The position numbers were made by a program, and so were the translations under genes. The notes below the pieces were generated by a model. That model searched no databases. It was given only the letters and a program-made list of their open reading frames with translations, and was not told the DNA's origin. Below are positions 33,555-43,109 of a stretch of 64,000 nt of DNA, in pieces (position 1 is the stretch's first letter; each line of letters starts with the position of its first letter). This stretch comes from Bacteroidota bacterium (GTDB lineage: Bacteria > Bacteroidota > Bacteroidia > UKL13-3). The stretch is from contig JAUXUD010000053.1 in NCBI GenBank assembly GCA_030680835.1, positions 1-64,000 on the forward strand, in the 5' to 3' direction.

Positions 33555-36272
33555 ATGAAAAATTATAAGTTTAATAAACATCTCCTGTGTTTGGGTCTGG
33601 GATGCCTGTTGTTTTTAAATTATCAGCAGTCCAGCGCACAGGTAGAGAAGGCAATGAAATATGCCTGGTTTTTTGACTATGAGCGTGCAGAGAAATTCCT
33701 TACCGATTCAAAAAACGAATTGAACGACACCATGGTAATGCAGCTTGCAGATGTATTATACCAGCAGGGAAAATATCCGCAAGCATTGTATTATTATAAA
33801 ATAGCAGGTAAAAAAGGGGCTCTTAAAACCCGGCAGGCACAACGTAATTATGTGTTTGCTTCAACCATGATGCGCGAAAAGTCGCCCTATTATAAGAAGA
33901 CGAATTATTTTAACAACAATTATTTTCTGTATACCGTAATTGATACTTTTGCAGGCAATTCCCTTAACGAAGATTTCTCATCTTTCTATTGGAATGAAAT
34001 GCTGTTTGTTACCACATCCAGGAGGACAAGTAACAATGATAAATCGTTTCAGTACGTGTATACCAAAATGCCTTATCTGGATGTTTATCCTTTTACAGAA
34101 AAAGGCAAGCGTCTGCCTTATCCTTCATATTTGCCCAAAACCATCAATACGGCAATGCACGACGGACCGATTGCCATTTCAAAGGACACTAATTTAATTG
34201 TGATCACGAGAAATTATTCAAAGGCAAATGCGAAGGATATTCAAAATCTGTATCTCAGTTATTATATGCGCGATGCCCGGAAAAAATGGAGCAAAGCCCA
34301 ATTATTTAATTTTTCCAATCCGGGTTTTTCAACACAGCATCCTTATTATAATGAGGCAAACAAAGAATTGTATTTCTCTTCTGATATGCCGGGAGGATAT
34401 GGAGGTTTTGACTTATATAAAACACGCTGGAATGGAACAGACTGGAGCCGGCCGATTAATCTGGGTGCGGAAATAAATTCAGAATTTGATGAAGTATTTC
34501 CCGGGTTTACACCCGAAGGAGATTTATTATACTCCAGCAATCACATAGAAACTACAGGGGGGTTGGATATCATATTATTCCGCGATAACAAACGGTATTT
34601 ATTGAATGAACCTTTCAATACCATTTACGATGATTTTGGACTCATATTTAAATCAGACAAAGAAGGTTATTTTTCTTCCAACCGGTTCTCCAATAAATTT
34701 GATGACAATATATATCATTTCACAATTAGTGAACCGGAAAAACAAACACTCTATGTAAAAACCTATGATGCCGAAACCGGAACAGAACTGGACGGGGTTA
34801 AAGTGCTTTTTTCAAGTCAGGATGGCATTTATAAATTTGAACTAACAACCCGGGCGGGATTTAACAATCTTTTGATTCATGATTCGGCCGACAGCAGGTT
34901 GCCTGTAGAGATAGCAGCATCCAAAGCAGGTTATGCAAATCTGAATGTTAATAATACCGAATATGTAATCAGGGAAGGTAAAATGATTAAGGAATTATTT
35001 CTTAATAAAATTCCTTTGTATGCGGGCGACGATTATTATGAGGCAGAAGACAACCAGCAAAGCAGTAAATTCCCAAGTGTATTCATCAACGACAATATGT
35101 ATGGTTCAGCCCTAAGGGATAATGATGTATTTTTGCATGTGTTAAACAATCCGCTGGAAGGATATCTTAAAGTAGATCCTGTAGATGGAAAGATAAAACT
35201 CGCATCCGGGGTAAATCCGGGTAACTATAATTTTAATTATGTGATTTGCAGTCAGAAATCACCTGAATTGTGTGATACGGCAAAGGTGGTGATTATTGTT
35301 AGAGCGATAGCAAAAGCAGAAGGTACCTTTGCCGAAAGGATCATCAGACGAATAAATTCCTTTGCCGGCAAAAAGGAGCCGGATATGCCGGTAATTCCAG
35401 GTATCAGGGTAGTAAATGATACCGGATATACAACAGTTAATGGAGGCTATATTTTGAATGTACGCAATAACGACCGGATAAACGGGAAAAAAGCAACCGG
35501 CAATAATACGGTTATCAGAAATGAAAGAAGTGATCATCCGGATATAGTTTTGAACCGTAAAACAGGTGCAATTAATATGAAAAAAGGGGTAAGCGCAGGC
35601 ACCTATCATTTATATTATGATTTGCATGAACGAGGAAACAAGGCAGAGATGGGGCAGGGCGCCGTTACAATCGTGGTAAGAAAAGGTGCTCAAATACCTA
35701 TGAAAGGATCCAGGAAAAATGTTCAGTTGCTTTCTGATAAAAATGTATTGTATTTTCATAATGATGAACCCAGAACCTTTCAGATGCTCAGACCGGCATT
35801 CAATTACCAGAATTCATATGAATCATACCTGAAACAGACGGATAAGTTTTACGAAAGATCAGTTGACAGCAGGGCAAGTTTGGAGGCCTTTTTTACCAAT
35901 CATGTGGAAGGAGGTTATGAAGAATTAAATGGTATTCTGGAGATGGTTCAGAACCGGCTCAACCAGGGTGTACAGATTGAAATACTGGTCAGTGCCTACT
36001 GCAGTCCGATTGCATCTACGGAATACAACAGTAAACTTGCAGACCGGCGTCTGCTTTCGGTTATCCGGTATTTAAAGAAGTGGAATGATGGAGCTTTATG
36101 GGATGCCATTGAAACCAACCGGATTACATTTTGGGAACATTCTGTGGGCGAACTGGAAGCTCCTAAAGATGTATCAGAGGATTACAATAAACTCAATGAA
36201 TCGGTATTTGGAATTAAGGCATCGCGTGAGCGGAGAGTTAGTATAACAGTAAATGTATTGGGTTTAAATTAA
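33555..36272 (+). CDS. OmpA/PD40-type cell-envelope protein sharing the adhesin repeat
   Basis: A 905-residue protein. Signal peptide and TPR-like helices (about 20-120) come first, then PD40/WD40-like propeller motifs (ELYFSSDMPGGYGGFDLY near 275, LLYSSNHIETTGG near 325). A carboxypeptidase-regulatory-like domain follows (about 400-480). Two copies of the upstream adhesin's repeat lie at about 510-585 and 618-710, for example VVNDTGYTTVNGGYILNVRN. The C-terminal OmpA-like domain contains EYNSKLADRRLLSVIRYL with the Asn/Arg pattern that binds peptidoglycan. This is the PorE/PorW-like arrangement often paired with PorP/SprF. It likely anchors the adhesin complex to the cell wall. Confidence 0.88.
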   Translation: MKNYKFNKHLLCLGLGCLLFLNYQQSSAQVEKAMKYAWFFDYERAEKFLTDSKNELNDTMVMQLADVLYQQGKYPQALYYYKIAGKKGALKTRQAQRNYVFASTMMREKSPYYKKTNYFNNNYFLYTVIDTFAGNSLNEDFSSFYWNEMLFVTTSRRTSNNDKSFQYVYTKMPYLDVYPFTEKGKRLPYPSYLPKTINTAMHDGPIAISKDTNLIVITRNYSKANAKDIQNLYLSYYMRDARKKWSKAQLFNFSNPGFSTQHPYYNEANKELYFSSDMPGGYGGFDLYKTRWNGTDWSRPINLGAEINSEFDEVFPGFTPEGDLLYSSNHIETTGGLDIILFRDNKRYLLNEPFNTIYDDFGLIFKSDKEGYFSSNRFSNKFDDNIYHFTISEPEKQTLYVKTYDAETGTELDGVKVLFSSQDGIYKFELTTRAGFNNLLIHDSADSRLPVEIAASKAGYANLNVNNTEYVIREGKMIKELFLNKIPLYAGDDYYEAEDNQQSSKFPSVFINDNMYGSALRDNDVFLHVLNNPLEGYLKVDPVDGKIKLASGVNPGNYNFNYVICSQKSPELCDTAKVVIIVRAIAKAEGTFAERIIRRINSFAGKKEPDMPVIPGIRVVNDTGYTTVNGGYILNVRNNDRINGKKATGNNTVIRNERSDHPDIVLNRKTGAINMKKGVSAGTYHLYYDLHERGNKAEMGQGAVTIVVRKGAQIPMKGSRKNVQLLSDKNVLYFHNDEPRTFQMLRPAFNYQNSYESYLKQTDKFYERSVDSRASLEAFFTNHVEGGYEELNGILEMVQNRLNQGVQIEILVSAYCSPIASTEYNSKLADRRLLSVIRYLKKWNDGALWDAIETNRITFWEHSVGELEAPKDVSEDYNKLNESVFGIKASRERRVSITVNVLGLN

Positions 36273-36343
36273 CAATTTTATTTTACCTTTTTTTGGTTTA
36301 AACATCCATTTTACTGAGTTTGGTTAAATGGTGGCAGTTATTT

Positions 36344-37744
36344 TTATTTCTGCAGTGCATCTTCTATCTGTTTGTAAATAATTTCCTTGCCCGGTCTTTG
36401 TGCCGGTGCAGCAATAAATTTACCTGATTTATCAATCAAAAAGTAACTTGGAATGGTGCTGATCTGATAATTTTTTGCTGTGTTGGATTCATTGTTTTTG
36501 CACAATAAGTTAATTCCGGAAATCTGATTTTTTTCCTGGCTCATTCTCCAGCTTTCTTCATCTTCATCAATTGAAATATTAATGAAAACTATATCCTTTC
36601 CTTCAAAATATTTTTTTAGTTTTTCGCTTGCAGGAATTTCTGCCAAACAAGGCCGGCACCAGCTGGCCCAAAAATCGATATAAACTACTTTGCCTAAAAA
36701 CGATTCCAGTGAAACTTTTCTACCCTGTAAATCGGGCAATGTAAAACCGGGAGCCTTTGAACCCACTGTAAAAGGGCGTTTTTCGTTGTATATAGCCAGT
36801 AAATACTTGAATTCAGGCTGGTCTCCATAAGTTTTATCAGCTTTTGTATATATGGTTGTAGCATCGTTAAAATCTCCAAATTGAATGACTTCATGCCAGA
36901 GCTGTAATTGAAAAGTTTTGAGGGCCTTGCCTGTAAAATAATTTGCGCTAAAATCGTAAGCCTGTACCGCATTGGGTCTTTGACGGGAACCATTAAACTG
37001 GTTCAGGAAATAGTATTTTAAAAAATAACGGTATTCCGGTGAATGAATAAATTTATCATTATTAACTTCAATATTTTTTAAAAACAGATAGTAATTCGAA
37101 TCAACATCGAGCCTTTTGTTTTCGATACCCCGCATGGTATAATACCATTCGGGGTAGTTTATTTTGATGTTTTCAAACTGAAAAATATTTTCAGCAAGCT
37201 GCCATTGATAGAAACTTTCGGGCAGCACAGATTTATTTTGTTTCAGGTATTTAATTTTTATTGCAGAAAGACTGTCACAATATTTTTTGAAATCATCTGC
37301 ATTTCGGTTGGTCATCTGATTTATGATTTCGAGCGAAAAAGAAGGACTTTCAAGGCTTTTGATAAAGTGTTGGGTTTGTTTAATTGTAAAATTTGCCGCT
37401 GCCGAGCCGCTGCCTGAGAATACATATCTTTCTTTTCCTTTTTCTTTTTTAAGAATAACATACAAGCTGTCGTTTGCCCCTGCATAAAACCGGAGGACTG
37501 TTTTTAAAGAAAGCAGGGTTACAATTTGTCCTTCCCAAAAATCGGCTTTCATTTTAAAAACGCCTTTGCTGTTTACAGCAAAAAGTGCTTCATTAATTTC
37601 TGTTTGAAAAGGGGTGGCAACGTATTGAAGGCGGACGGTTTCGTTTGAAATTGCAGGTAAGGTGCCTGAAAATGTAAAAGTTTTTGCTTTTGCTGAAAAC
37701 AGAAACCCGGTTAATACAATCAGCAGAAATCTAACTTTTTTCAT
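36344..37744 (-). CDS. TlpA-like thiol-disulfide oxidoreductase with N-terminal DUF4369-like domain
   Basis: I chose ATG 37744, which starts a typical signal peptide (MKKVRFLLIVLTGFLFSAKA). The 466-residue protein has a beta-rich N-terminal domain (about 20-120), then a helical middle (about 130-310). The C-terminal thioredoxin/AhpC-TSA domain has PGFTLPDLQGRKVSLESF, then VYIDFWASWCRPCLAE with the redox pair C-R-P-C near residue 366, and IPSYFLIDKSGK. It acts in the periplasm in thiol reduction, for example in cytochrome maturation or stress repair. It lies just after the Maf gene on the same strand. Confidence 0.9.
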   Translation of the reverse strand: MKKVRFLLIVLTGFLFSAKAKTFTFSGTLPAISNETVRLQYVATPFQTEINEALFAVNSKGVFKMKADFWEGQIVTLLSLKTVLRFYAGANDSLYVILKKEKGKERYVFSGSGSAAANFTIKQTQHFIKSLESPSFSLEIINQMTNRNADDFKKYCDSLSAIKIKYLKQNKSVLPESFYQWQLAENIFQFENIKINYPEWYYTMRGIENKRLDVDSNYYLFLKNIEVNNDKFIHSPEYRYFLKYYFLNQFNGSRQRPNAVQAYDFSANYFTGKALKTFQLQLWHEVIQFGDFNDATTIYTKADKTYGDQPEFKYLLAIYNEKRPFTVGSKAPGFTLPDLQGRKVSLESFLGKVVYIDFWASWCRPCLAEIPASEKLKKYFEGKDIVFINISIDEDEESWRMSQEKNQISGINLLCKNNESNTAKNYQISTIPSYFLIDKSGKFIAAPAQRPGKEIIYKQIEDALQK

Positions 37745-37769
37745 GGGGTAAAAATACGTGAATGGATTC

Positions 37770-38336
37770 TTAATTTTTCTTAAAAACTTTGAGTTCATCA
37801 TAAATTCTGCTTAAGGGCAATCCCATAACATTATAAAAGCAGCCATTAATTTTCTCAACCGCTATATACCCAAACCAGTCCTGAATTCCATAACTGCCAG
37901 CTTTGTCGAAGGGTTGATAGCTATTCACATAATGCATGATTTCTTCATCACTTAACTTTTTACAGGTTACATCACTGCATTCGTAAAATACTTTTTCCAT
38001 GGAATTGCTTCGCAAACAAATACCTGTAAAAACTTTGTGGGTTTTTCCGCAAATAAGTTTTAACATATTAAAAGCTTCTTCTTCATCAGCAGGTTTGTTT
38101 AATACCTGGTTATTAATCCATACGAGGGTATCTGCTGTCAGCAAGATTTCATCATTGGCAATCGCTTCCGGAAAAGCATCGGCTTTCTTTTTTGCCAGAA
38201 ACATGGCAATTACTTCAGGATTTAGAGTGGGTTCAAAATGCTCTTCAATTTCGTATGCCGTTAGCCGGTACTCCATTTCAAGGCCTTTAATTAATTCATG
38301 CCTGCGGGGTGATTTGGTTGCCAGGATTATTCTCAT
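37770..38336 (-). CDS. maf: Maf/YhdE-family nucleotide pyrophosphatase
   Basis: A 188-residue cytosolic enzyme of the usual Maf length. It begins with RIILATKSPRRHELI, the phosphate-binding S-x-R-R loop. The catalytic acidic residues are in LLTADTLVW and the substrate loop in KAGSYGIQDWFGYIAVEKI, with the conserved Lys and Gln. It hydrolyses non-canonical nucleoside triphosphates such as dTTP/UTP or modified forms, preventing their incorporation. The downstream thioredoxin-like gene follows by 25 bases. Confidence 0.93.
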   Translation of the reverse strand: MRIILATKSPRRHELIKGLEMEYRLTAYEIEEHFEPTLNPEVIAMFLAKKKADAFPEAIANDEILLTADTLVWINNQVLNKPADEEEAFNMLKLICGKTHKVFTGICLRSNSMEKVFYECSDVTCKKLSDEEIMHYVNSYQPFDKAGSYGIQDWFGYIAVEKINGCFYNVMGLPLSRIYDELKVFKKN

Positions 38337-38368
38337 ATGTTTTTAAGTTTTAAGTATTGTTTACAGGA

Positions 38369-39520
38369 TTAATCAAGTAATTCAACCCAAATAAATTGTC
38401 CGCCACTGAATCTGAATATATCTTTTCCTACAATAATTTCATCGCCCTCACTGATCTTCTTCATGTCAACATCGTTAGTTGAAGTATGAATGGAACCTTT
38501 TGTTTGCAATGCAATCCTCAGGTATTGCTCATTTACGCCCTTTTTGGTTCCGCACATAATTATATGCACAGGCTTTCTGAGCCTTCGCAATAGTGCCATA
38601 TCCCGCACATCGCTGTCATCTGCAAGTAAAACAATATCGGTATAATCACGATATGAAATCATGGCCTTGCTGATTGCTTCAATATCGTTTTCAGGGTCGT
38701 CTCCCCCTTCACCTAATTTTCGTACTTCTTCAATATCTCTTTTTAATTTCCGGTAATCTTTAGCTTCATAAGGGTGTATGCCACCCGTTCTCCCAACAAC
38801 TTTTTTGTCATCCGTCAGGTTATCCCCATCGTTAAAAAGTATATAATATTTTATCCTGCCATTTTCATAATTCAGTTTGAACCAAACCAATAACTGACCA
38901 ATATACGGAAACATGCTTCCGGTCATATCAACCACCAACAGTACCTTTTTCCATTCTTTTTTTCTGTTAAAAACGTTAAACAGGGTAGAATCCCGGATCT
39001 TGTATTCACCCGTCAGGAATTTGTCGAATTTTAAAGTGGTTTCCTTGGTAGGACTTTCGTATGTAACATAGCCCTTTTTATCAAAATGTGCGTAGCTGCC
39101 TACCAATTCTCCTTTTTCAAACTGACCTTCCGTTAAAACAAATCCGTTTTGATCAAAATTCCGCTCATAACCGCTTTTCAATCCGGCCTTATAAAATTCT
39201 TCAACTTTCGTACTGCAGTTTGGATAAAATTCTACCCGTGGTCCTTCCAGCACTCCGTTGTCATACGTATTGCTGTATTCTATACAATCCTGGTTATCAA
39301 AGAACTGTATTTCCAATCCTTCTTTTTCTCCGTTTTTATAATATACTTCATATTTAAGATCCCCATTGGTCCAGAAATACTTCCAGAATCCTGATTTTTG
39401 TCCATTGGCAAGGGTTAGATTTATAGTATCCCCATCAACAATTGCAAATGTTTGAGCCAGACTAGCAAAACTGCCTGATCCAAGAAAAATGAGAATAAAA
39501 CATCGAAATATAATATGCAT
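38369..39520 (-). CDS. Exported protein with MORN-type repeats and a vWA-like domain
   Basis: A 383-residue protein from ATG 39520, the first residue of a signal peptide (FRCFILIFLGSGSFASLAQ). Residues about 35-170 hold MORN/YwqK-like repeats: LTLANGQKSGFWKYFWTNGD, GVLEGPRVEFYPN and GQFEKGELVGSYAHF. From about 190 a von Willebrand A-like fold begins with LLVVDMTGSMFPYIG, a D-x-T-x-S metal site, followed by YILFNDGDNLTDD and IVLLADDSDVRDM. The combination suggests a periplasmic or surface protein-protein interaction module. Function is unknown. The promoter at 39527-39558 places the transcript start almost at the ATG. Confidence 0.75.
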   Translation of the reverse strand: MHIIFRCFILIFLGSGSFASLAQTFAIVDGDTINLTLANGQKSGFWKYFWTNGDLKYEVYYKNGEKEGLEIQFFDNQDCIEYSNTYDNGVLEGPRVEFYPNCSTKVEEFYKAGLKSGYERNFDQNGFVLTEGQFEKGELVGSYAHFDKKGYVTYESPTKETTLKFDKFLTGEYKIRDSTLFNVFNRKKEWKKVLLVVDMTGSMFPYIGQLLVWFKLNYENGRIKYYILFNDGDNLTDDKKVVGRTGGIHPYEAKDYRKLKRDIEEVRKLGEGGDDPENDIEAISKAMISYRDYTDIVLLADDSDVRDMALLRRLRKPVHIIMCGTKKGVNEQYLRIALQTKGSIHTSTNDVDMKKISEGDEIIVGKDIFRFSGGQFIWVELLD

Positions 39521-39526
39521 TTGCTC

Positions 39527-39558
39527 CAAATATAATTGTAGCATTCTGGTACGCCAAA
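39527..39558 (-). promoter_or_regulatory. Strong promoter immediately upstream of ATG 39520
   Basis: On the minus strand TTTG (39558-39555) is followed after 20 bases by TATATTTG (39534-39527). Only six bases separate the -7 box from the start codon, so the mRNA would be leaderless or nearly so. Confidence 0.6.
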
Positions 39559-39672
39559 TAAAATTGTTTTTTTGAATGCCAGTGCGGGAATTATGAATTA
39601 TGAGCGTAGTTTGTGGAAACATAGTTGTGATTTATGTTATAAAGATTAATTTTATCAAATAAATTTTGAGTT

Positions 39673-42414
39673 ATGGCGGGTTTTAAATTGAAGCCGATAA
39701 TAAATTTGTTGGCAATAATTGCAGTTGGAATTAATGTATTTGAGTTTGAAAAAACATTTAAGCATTCAGGAGAGCGCTCAGGTATGGAAGCGAATATGCC
39801 CAAAAGGTTAGCCTGGATGCATAAAACTTTGGCTGATCCTCTGAATGGTATGATTCCTGGTGATATCCGTATGAAGGAACTTGAATTTGCAGAAGGAATT
39901 CCCGTAGAAAGAATATTAAATAAATCTATCGGGCAATGGGTTCAGCAAGGGCCTTTTAATATAGGAGGCAGAACGCGTGCCATTGCTTTGGATTTGAATA
40001 ATGAAAATACAATTATCGCGGGTGCTGCCATGGGTGGGATCTGGCGCAGTACGAATAATGGAAACACATGGATGAAATCTTTAATGGATCCGGAAGTATT
40101 TAATGTTTCGTGTATTACTCAGGATATACGGGTCGGGAAAAGAAATATATGGTATGCCGGTACAGGGGAGTTGTATGGAGGCAATATTCCAGGTGCTTAT
40201 TATGCAGGCAACGGAATGTACAAATCGGTAAACGGGGGGATAAGCTGGACAAAAGTGGGAACCTATTCCATCCCGCTGGGTTCAATTGGCAATAGCTGGT
40301 CGGCGGTGCATAGCGTAGCCGTGAATCCAGTTATTGATACGGCTGATGTTGTTTTTGTTGCCAATTTTGATGGCATTTTCAGAAGTTTGAATGGGGGCCT
40401 CACATGGAGCAGAAGGAGAGGAGGAACCATGAGCGGATATAGCTACTGGACAGATATAAAAATAAGCAAAGCAGGTATAATTTATGCCAGCTTGTCTTCG
40501 GGTGGAAGTCATGCCGGAATATGGCGCTCAAATGATAACGGAACCAGCTGGACCAATATTACCCCATCCTGGTTTAATAATGCAGCCACCAGCAGGATTA
40601 TTATTGCAATGGCACCATCAGATGAAAACCAGGTGTACTTTTTGGCAAACACACCCGGAAAAGGCAGCAGGTCGTTTAATTTTGAAGGAGGTGAAGAATG
40701 GAATAGTTTCTGGAAATATAAATATGTAAGCGGAGATGGTTCAGGAACGGGTGGAATTTGGGAAGACAGAAGTATCCATTTGCCAAAAATTGGTGGGGCA
40801 TTTGGAGATTTTATTTCGCAGTCGGGCTATTGCATGGGCATTGGGATTAAGCCCGATGATGCCAATGTAATTTACCTGGGAGGAACCAATTTATACCGCT
40901 CTACTGATGGATTTGCAAGTGCATTAAACACTACATGGATTGGGGGCTATCAACCCGGAACTTTTTTGCCTGATTTTAAAATATATGAGCAACACCACCC
41001 CGATCAGCATGGCGTAATTTTTTATTCTTCAAATCCCAAAAAAATGATTTCGGTTCATGATGGTGGAATATCATTAACAACAGATAATACAGCTTCCAAT
41101 ATTAACTGGACTTCATTAAACAACGGTTATTTAACCACGCAGTTTTATACGGTAGCCATTGATCATGTAAGCAGCAATAAAATAATAATTGGCGGATTGC
41201 AGGATAATGGAACCTTGTTTACAAATTCAAATGCAACAACTGCCAGTTGGAGTTTACCTTTAAGTTACGATGGTTCTTTTTGTTATGTGGCACCTAATGC
41301 GGGCGAATATTATATGTCTATTCAGCAAGGCAGGGTGATGCGCCTGATACTTGATACCAATGGTGTTTTAAAGCAATTTGCACGTATTGATCCGAGAGGT
41401 GTTGACAAAAACAAATACCAGTTTATCAATCCGTATACACCGGATGCAAATGACTGGAAAGTATTGTATATACCTGCTGGGAATAGTGTTTGGAGAAATA
41501 GTGATGTAAGTGCAATTCCTTTAAAAACGCAGGCCGACAGTACAAGCTATACGCTCAACTGGCAGGAATTAACGCACACATTATTACCGGTAGCCGGAGA
41601 TGAAATCACCTCAATACTGAGTTCGAAACTGCAGAAGGATGTGCTGTATTACGGCACGGCAAAAGGGAATTTATTCAGGTTAAAAAATGCATCAGACACA
41701 TCTGTAGTTCCGGTAAATATCAAGGGAACAAATTTCCCAGGAGGCTATCTAAACTGCATTGCACAACATCCTTCCGACAGTAATAAATTATATATTGTTT
41801 TTACAAATTATAATATTTTAAGTGTGTTTTATTCATCAAACGGAGGCGCAAGCTGGGTACCCATTTCGGGTAATCTGGAACAGGATGTTTCAGGTATAGG
41901 CAATGGACCTTCATGCCGATGGATAACATTGGTGCCGGTTCAGGACAGCCTGATTTATTATTTGGGAACCAGTACAGGTTTATATGCAAGCAAACAGATT
42001 AATGGAATGCAAACACAATGGAGCTGGCAGGCATACGGACAAATAAAAAACAATATTGTGATGATGATGGATCATCGTACAACAGACGGATTGCTTGCTG
42101 TGGCAACTTATGGAGCCGGAATGTTTACGGCAAAAATTACCACAACAAATGAGAATACGGGCCTTTCAAAAAATGAACCGTTGCAAACAATAAAAATATA
42201 TCCGAATCCTGCCAATGAAAAGTTGAAAATTGAATTTCCGAATGGGGATACACAAGGAGAATTTGAAATATTCGCATTGGGCGGTGAAAAAGTTTTAAGC
42301 GGAAAATATATGAATAACCAGACTATAGATATTGCTGATTTACCACAAAGCATTTACATCATCCGGGTTCAAACCGAAAATAAAAAATATTATAAAAAGT
42401 TTGTGAAGTTTTAA
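39673..42414 (+). CDS. Secreted BNR/Asp-box propeller protein with T9SS type A domain
   Basis: A 913-residue protein with an N-terminal hydrophobic signal (INLLAIIAVGINVF). Asp-box (BNR) motifs repeat through the first 300 residues: GIWRSTNNGNTWMK, GMYKSVNGGISWTKVG, GIFRSLNGGLTWSR and GIWRSNDNGTSWTN. Another, VFYSSNGGASWVPISG, lies near 725. This indicates one or two beta propellers of the sortilin/VPS10 or glycosidase-like kind, though no sialidase catalytic set is seen. The last 75 residues are a T9SS type A sorting domain (IKIYPNPANEKLKIEF ... QSIYIIRVQ). It is exported to the cell surface or medium. The substrate or partner is unknown. Confidence 0.88.
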   Translation: MAGFKLKPIINLLAIIAVGINVFEFEKTFKHSGERSGMEANMPKRLAWMHKTLADPLNGMIPGDIRMKELEFAEGIPVERILNKSIGQWVQQGPFNIGGRTRAIALDLNNENTIIAGAAMGGIWRSTNNGNTWMKSLMDPEVFNVSCITQDIRVGKRNIWYAGTGELYGGNIPGAYYAGNGMYKSVNGGISWTKVGTYSIPLGSIGNSWSAVHSVAVNPVIDTADVVFVANFDGIFRSLNGGLTWSRRRGGTMSGYSYWTDIKISKAGIIYASLSSGGSHAGIWRSNDNGTSWTNITPSWFNNAATSRIIIAMAPSDENQVYFLANTPGKGSRSFNFEGGEEWNSFWKYKYVSGDGSGTGGIWEDRSIHLPKIGGAFGDFISQSGYCMGIGIKPDDANVIYLGGTNLYRSTDGFASALNTTWIGGYQPGTFLPDFKIYEQHHPDQHGVIFYSSNPKKMISVHDGGISLTTDNTASNINWTSLNNGYLTTQFYTVAIDHVSSNKIIIGGLQDNGTLFTNSNATTASWSLPLSYDGSFCYVAPNAGEYYMSIQQGRVMRLILDTNGVLKQFARIDPRGVDKNKYQFINPYTPDANDWKVLYIPAGNSVWRNSDVSAIPLKTQADSTSYTLNWQELTHTLLPVAGDEITSILSSKLQKDVLYYGTAKGNLFRLKNASDTSVVPVNIKGTNFPGGYLNCIAQHPSDSNKLYIVFTNYNILSVFYSSNGGASWVPISGNLEQDVSGIGNGPSCRWITLVPVQDSLIYYLGTSTGLYASKQINGMQTQWSWQAYGQIKNNIVMMMDHRTTDGLLAVATYGAGMFTAKITTTNENTGLSKNEPLQTIKIYPNPANEKLKIEFPNGDTQGEFEIFALGGEKVLSGKYMNNQTIDIADLPQSIYIIRVQTENKKYYKKFVKF

Positions 42415-42488
42415 ATCGTACATCGTACATCGTACATCGTATATTGTACATCGTACATCGTACATCGTACATTGTACATCGTACATCA
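42415..42488. repeat. Tandem 7-base array (GTACATC) between convergent genes
   Basis: About ten near-exact copies of ATCGTAC/GTACATC fill the gap between two stop codons. The unit is the reverse complement of the TACGATG unit at 19831-20006. Its GTAC cores let the array fold on itself, so it may terminate transcription from both sides. Confidence 0.75.
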
Positions 42489-42490
42489 TG

Positions 42491-43105
42491 CTACACTTTA
42501 ACCCATTCTTTCAGTTTAAAATCATACTGTTTAATTACCCGGGCAGGGTTACCTACTGCGATACTAAAAGGAGGTATACTTTTTGTGACAATGGCACCGG
42601 CGGCAATTACGCAGTGTTTACCAATTGTAACACCTGCTGTTACCACTACGTTTGCGCCCAACCAGCAGTCGTCTTCAATAATGATCGGAGCCGTGGTAAC
42701 AGCCTGTTTATGGATTGGAACATGAACATCTTCATAGCCATGGTTCAAACCACTCATCACAATATTCTGTGCTAAAATTACATGATTTCCAACACGAACC
42801 GGACCTATTAAAACATTGCTGATGCCGATACGTGTATCGTGTCCGATGATTACATCGCCAACTCCATTATTGATGGTGCAAAAATCTTCTATCGTACTGT
42901 TTTTTCCAAGTGCAAAAGAATTAAAGGGCAATACATCCATTCTGGTTTTCCATCTTATGGTGCTTCCTTTGGCAACCTGATGATAGAACGGATTTACAAA
43001 CCATTTAACCCAGGTTCTGGGCCTGGCCTGGCCACGTGGTATTAACATCCAGTGGACAAACTTTTTTAATTTTTTATTTGATTTAATGGTGCTTGCGATA
43101 GACAT
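42491..43105 (-). CDS. Hexapeptide-repeat acyltransferase (WcaF/maltose-acetyltransferase type)
   Basis: A 204-residue left-handed beta-helix enzyme. Hexad repeats run from about residue 55 to 185: NSTIEDFCTINNGVGDVIIG, TRIGISNVLIGPVRVG, NHVILAQNIVMSG, then DCWLGANVVVTAGVTIGKHC. The catalytic His is probably in LNHGYEDVHVPIHKQ. It should O-acetylate a sugar residue of the exopolysaccharide made by the neighbouring genes. It is the second gene of a two-gene minus-strand operon with a glycosyltransferase (four-base gap). Confidence 0.9.
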   Translation of the reverse strand: MSIASTIKSNKKLKKFVHWMLIPRGQARPRTWVKWFVNPFYHQVAKGSTIRWKTRMDVLPFNSFALGKNSTIEDFCTINNGVGDVIIGHDTRIGISNVLIGPVRVGNHVILAQNIVMSGLNHGYEDVHVPIHKQAVTTAPIIIEDDCWLGANVVVTAGVTIGKHCVIAAGAIVTKSIPPFSIAVGNPARVIKQYDFKLKEWVKV

Positions 43106-43109
43106 ATTT

